Positions 62,225 through 64,000 of a DNA stretch of 64,000 bases are shown in pieces. Origin of the DNA: Tectiglobus sp965224045 (lineage in GTDB: Bacteria > Pseudomonadota > Alphaproteobacteria > Rhizobiales > Hyphomicrobiaceae); the NCBI GenBank assembly GCA_965224045.1, contig CBDCYD010000015.1, positions 248,001-312,000 of the forward strand. Direction: 5' to 3'. Each line of letters starts with the position of its first letter. The stretch's first letter is position 1. Both the position numbers and the translations under genes were made by a program. The notes below the pieces were generated by a model, which was not told the origin of the DNA, did no database searches, and worked only from the letters and a program-made list of their open reading frames with translations.

Positions 62225-63319
62225 ATGTCACTGTCCCAACTCACTTTTAAGAGGATCGTTGCGCGCGCAATCGTCCTTCGACTCAAGCGTCCAGTCATCG
62301 CGCGGATTGCCACGATAGAAGAGTGGCCAATGCTCTTGATTGATCTGGAAACGCAGGAGGGCGTAACAGGACGAAGTTACCTCGAGCCCTACATCACGAA
62401 GTCCATGCGATACTTGATTCCAGCCTTGGAGGATCTCGGAGAATTGCTGAAAGGCCGGCAGGTTGCACCTGTAGAACTCTTCGAAACCGCACAAAAATCG
62501 CTCCACTTCGTTGGTTACGAAGGCTTGTCGATGATTGCGGCGTCGGGCCTCGACATGGCTGCTTGGGATGCGCTTGCAAAAGCCGCAAACCAACCTCTGT
62601 GTGTCTTGCTCGGTGGCACCGTCGGCCCGGTCAAGTCCTATAATAGCAATGGGTTATGGTTGAAGCAGCCAGAAGCTGTTGCTGAGGAAGCTATCGAGCT
62701 CCGCGATGAAGGTGGATTTACGGGCCTCAAGCTTCGGCTTGGTCGGGAAAGTATTGCGGACGACCTGGCAACACTAAAGGCCGTTCGCGATGCCGTTGGC
62801 GAGAATATGAGCTTGATGATCGACTTCAACCAGGGACTCAACTTCACCGAAGCGCTTGAGCGTTGTCACATGATCGATGACTACGGCCTGGCCTGGATTG
62901 AGGAGCCTATCGTCTACGACAATATCGATGGCTATACGCAGCTTGCAGCCCAATTGAAGACGCCTCTACAAATAGGCGAGAACTTCTACGGTCCGAGAGA
63001 AATGCACAAGGCCATCCAGAGAAATGCTTGTGATCTCGTTATGCCTGACTTCATGCGCATTGGAGGCGTCACGGGTTGGATGCGGGCGTCTGCAATCGCA
63101 GCGGCAGCTGGCATTCCGATATCGACCCATCTCTATCCCGAAGTTGCTGCCCACGTGATGAGGGTAACGGAAACCGCGCATTGGCTCGAATGGCAGGACT
63201 GGGGAAATGATGTGCTTCAGGAACCTTATGTCGTCAAGGAGGGGCTACTGCATATACCCGACGTTCCAGGCGTTGGCATTGACTGGAACGAAGAGTTCGT
63301 CAACGCTAACCGTGTATGA
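62225..63319 (+). CDS. Mandelate racemase-like enzyme (enolase superfamily) with Arg for one catalytic Lys
   Basis: A 364-residue protein colinear with Pseudomonas mandelate racemase, offset by five residues. The metal ligands Asp200, Glu226 and Glu252 (MIDFNQGLN, WIEEPIVYDN, GENFYGP) match D195, E221 and E247; the His-Asp dyad is His302 (STHLYPEVAAH) and Asp275 (MPDFMRIGGVTGW); Glu322 (AHWLE) matches E317. In the KxK motif Lys169 is kept but Lys166 is replaced by Arg171 (GLKLRLG). A racemase needs both bases, so a dehydratase or a one-sided reaction on a hydroxyacid is more likely. ATG at 62225 follows AGG by nine bases. Divergent TetR regulator. Confidence 0.92.
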   Translation: MSLSQLTFKRIVARAIVLRLKRPVIARIATIEEWPMLLIDLETQEGVTGRSYLEPYITKSMRYLIPALEDLGELLKGRQVAPVELFETAQKSLHFVGYEGLSMIAASGLDMAAWDALAKAANQPLCVLLGGTVGPVKSYNSNGLWLKQPEAVAEEAIELRDEGGFTGLKLRLGRESIADDLATLKAVRDAVGENMSLMIDFNQGLNFTEALERCHMIDDYGLAWIEEPIVYDNIDGYTQLAAQLKTPLQIGENFYGPREMHKAIQRNACDLVMPDFMRIGGVTGWMRASAIAAAAGIPISTHLYPEVAAHVMRVTETAHWLEWQDWGNDVLQEPYVVKEGLLHIPDVPGVGIDWNEEFVNANRV

Positions 63320-63384
63320 TTGCAATGTGCCTTCGGCTCACTGGCGTGGTCCCCGATCATTGGACAGCCTGGCGGCCGGGTTAA

Positions 63385-64000
63385 GGTGGATCGTATTTCA
63401 ATTTGCGCCGCCAGTTGTCTGTGCTCCGTTTGCCAAGCGTAGGCCTCGTCGGGCGTCGTCGCCGGACCGAGTGATGAATGCGGGCGCTGGCGATTGTAAT
63501 AGTCGATCCAGCGGCCAATACCGCCCGCGCCTCACTGCCGGTCTCAAAGGCATTGAGGTAGACGCACTCGTATTTGAGCGAGCGCCACAACCGCTCGATG
63601 AAGACGTTGTCCATCCACCGCCCCTTGCCGTCCATCGAGATCCTGACACCGGCCTCCTTGAGGACATCGATGAAGGCGATGCCGGTGAACTGACTGCCCT
63701 GGTCGGTGTTGAAGATCTCCGGCGCCCCGTAACGCGCAAGTGCCTCTTCCAGGGCCGCCACGCAGAAGTCCGCATCAAGCGTGTTCGATAACCGCCATGC
63801 CAGAACTTTGCGGCTCGCCCAGTCCATAATCGCGACCAGATAGAGAAAGCCGCGCCGCATCGGAATGAAGGTGATGTCGGCGCACCAAACCTGGTTAGGC
63901 CGGTCGATGACGAGCCCTTTCAGAAGATACGGTAGATCCGGTGCTCGGGATGCCGTTCCGACGTCCTCGGTGCCTGATAGATCGCCTGCAAACCCATCTT
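63385..64000 (-). pseudogene. IS3-family transposase OrfB, frameshifted, cut by the window edge
   Basis: The minus strand gives MGLQAIYQAPRTSERHPEHR, then in a shifted frame LLKGLVIDRPNQVWCADITF, MRRGFLYLVAIMDWASRKVL, FNTDQGSQFT and FIERLWRSLKYECVYLNAFE, followed by a second shift to RWIDYYNRQRPHSSLG. Both shifts look like single-base deletions (near 63941 and 63527). Catalytic Asp, Asp and Glu positions remain but the gene cannot produce a full protein. The rest of the element lies beyond the window. Confidence 0.85.

Noticed and set aside
1..64000. CRISPR arrays, rRNA genes, riboswitches and a replication origin
   Set aside because: No spaced direct repeats of CRISPR type, no rRNA-like sequence, no recognisable riboswitch core and no cluster of DnaA boxes were seen.

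Overview
The window is alphaproteobacterial. It carries the cell-cycle regulator CtrA, its inhibitor SciP and the flagellar chaperone FliJ side by side, a UvrC with the long acidic insert common in that class, a bactofilin, and solute-uptake clusters (ABC and TRAP) typical of free-living Rhodospirillales- or Hyphomicrobiales-like bacteria. Genus and species cannot be named from sequence alone.

Layout. (1) 1-7.3 kb is core chromosome: uvrC (cut by the window edge), bactofilin, a glyoxalase-II-like hydrolase, ctrA, fliJ, sciP, mnmA and an elongator tRNA-Met(CAT). (2) 7.36-12.7 kb is an integrative element at the 3' end of that tRNA: a tyrosine integrase whose stop lies inside the tRNA gene, an excisionase-like HTH protein, an unknown protein, a protein with a diverged family-A DNA polymerase palm, an XRE regulator and a small secreted protein. 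(3) 12.74-14.29 kb is a broken IS5-type element. (4) 14.5-22.2 kb is a catabolic cluster: RidA, a GntR/FCD regulator, a complete sugar-type ABC importer (ATPase, Tat-exported binding protein, two permeases), an isopropylmalate/tartrate dehydrogenase-like enzyme and the stump of an SMP-30 lactonase. (5) 22.2-25.8 kb is an IS graveyard: a frameshifted SDR, an IS3 remnant, an IS1380 transposase split by an intact IS3 element, and an orphan IS91-like end. (6) 25.8-36.7 kb is accessory DNA. It holds a large secreted caspase-fold protein with pentapeptide repeats, a DUF3841-like protein, a secreted protein ending in fourteen cysteines spaced about every eight residues, a second small secreted caspase, an HTH protein, a serine resolvase, and two near-paralogous short tyrosine recombinases that bracket the last three. 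(7) 36.9-39.5 kb is an IS91-like element encoding both a rolling-circle transposase and a tyrosine recombinase. (8) 39.6-46.2 kb is a TRAP-transporter catabolic operon (DctP, DctQ, DctM, Gfo/Idh oxidoreductase, isopropylmalate/tartrate dehydrogenase-like) with a divergent GntR regulator and an Asp/Glu-racemase-like gene. (9) 46.5-49.1 kb holds an internally deleted sister of the IS91-like element and a DUF6544-like gene between two 100-bp direct repeats. (10) 49.3-60.2 kb holds a LysR/SDR pair, a methyltransferase, a cysteine-dioxygenase-like cupin, a DUF6880-like protein with a nucleotidyltransferase, and a LysR-controlled cluster of two pirins, an isochorismatase-fold hydrolase and LtrA. That cluster is cut by an IS110 remnant. 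(11) 61.5-64 kb holds a TetR regulator, a mandelate-racemase-like enolase-superfamily enzyme and a degraded IS3 transposase at the edge.

How it fits together. Two separate uptake-plus-oxidation cassettes (ABC and TRAP) each pair a transporter with a decarboxylating-dehydrogenase-like enzyme and a GntR/FCD regulator, which suggests catabolism of hydroxy-acids or sugar acids. IS elements have truncated several operons (lactonase, SDR, FMN reductase). The most unusual content is the polymerase-like protein on the tRNA-Met element and the secreted caspase/cysteine-repeat locus at 25.8-34.2 kb.
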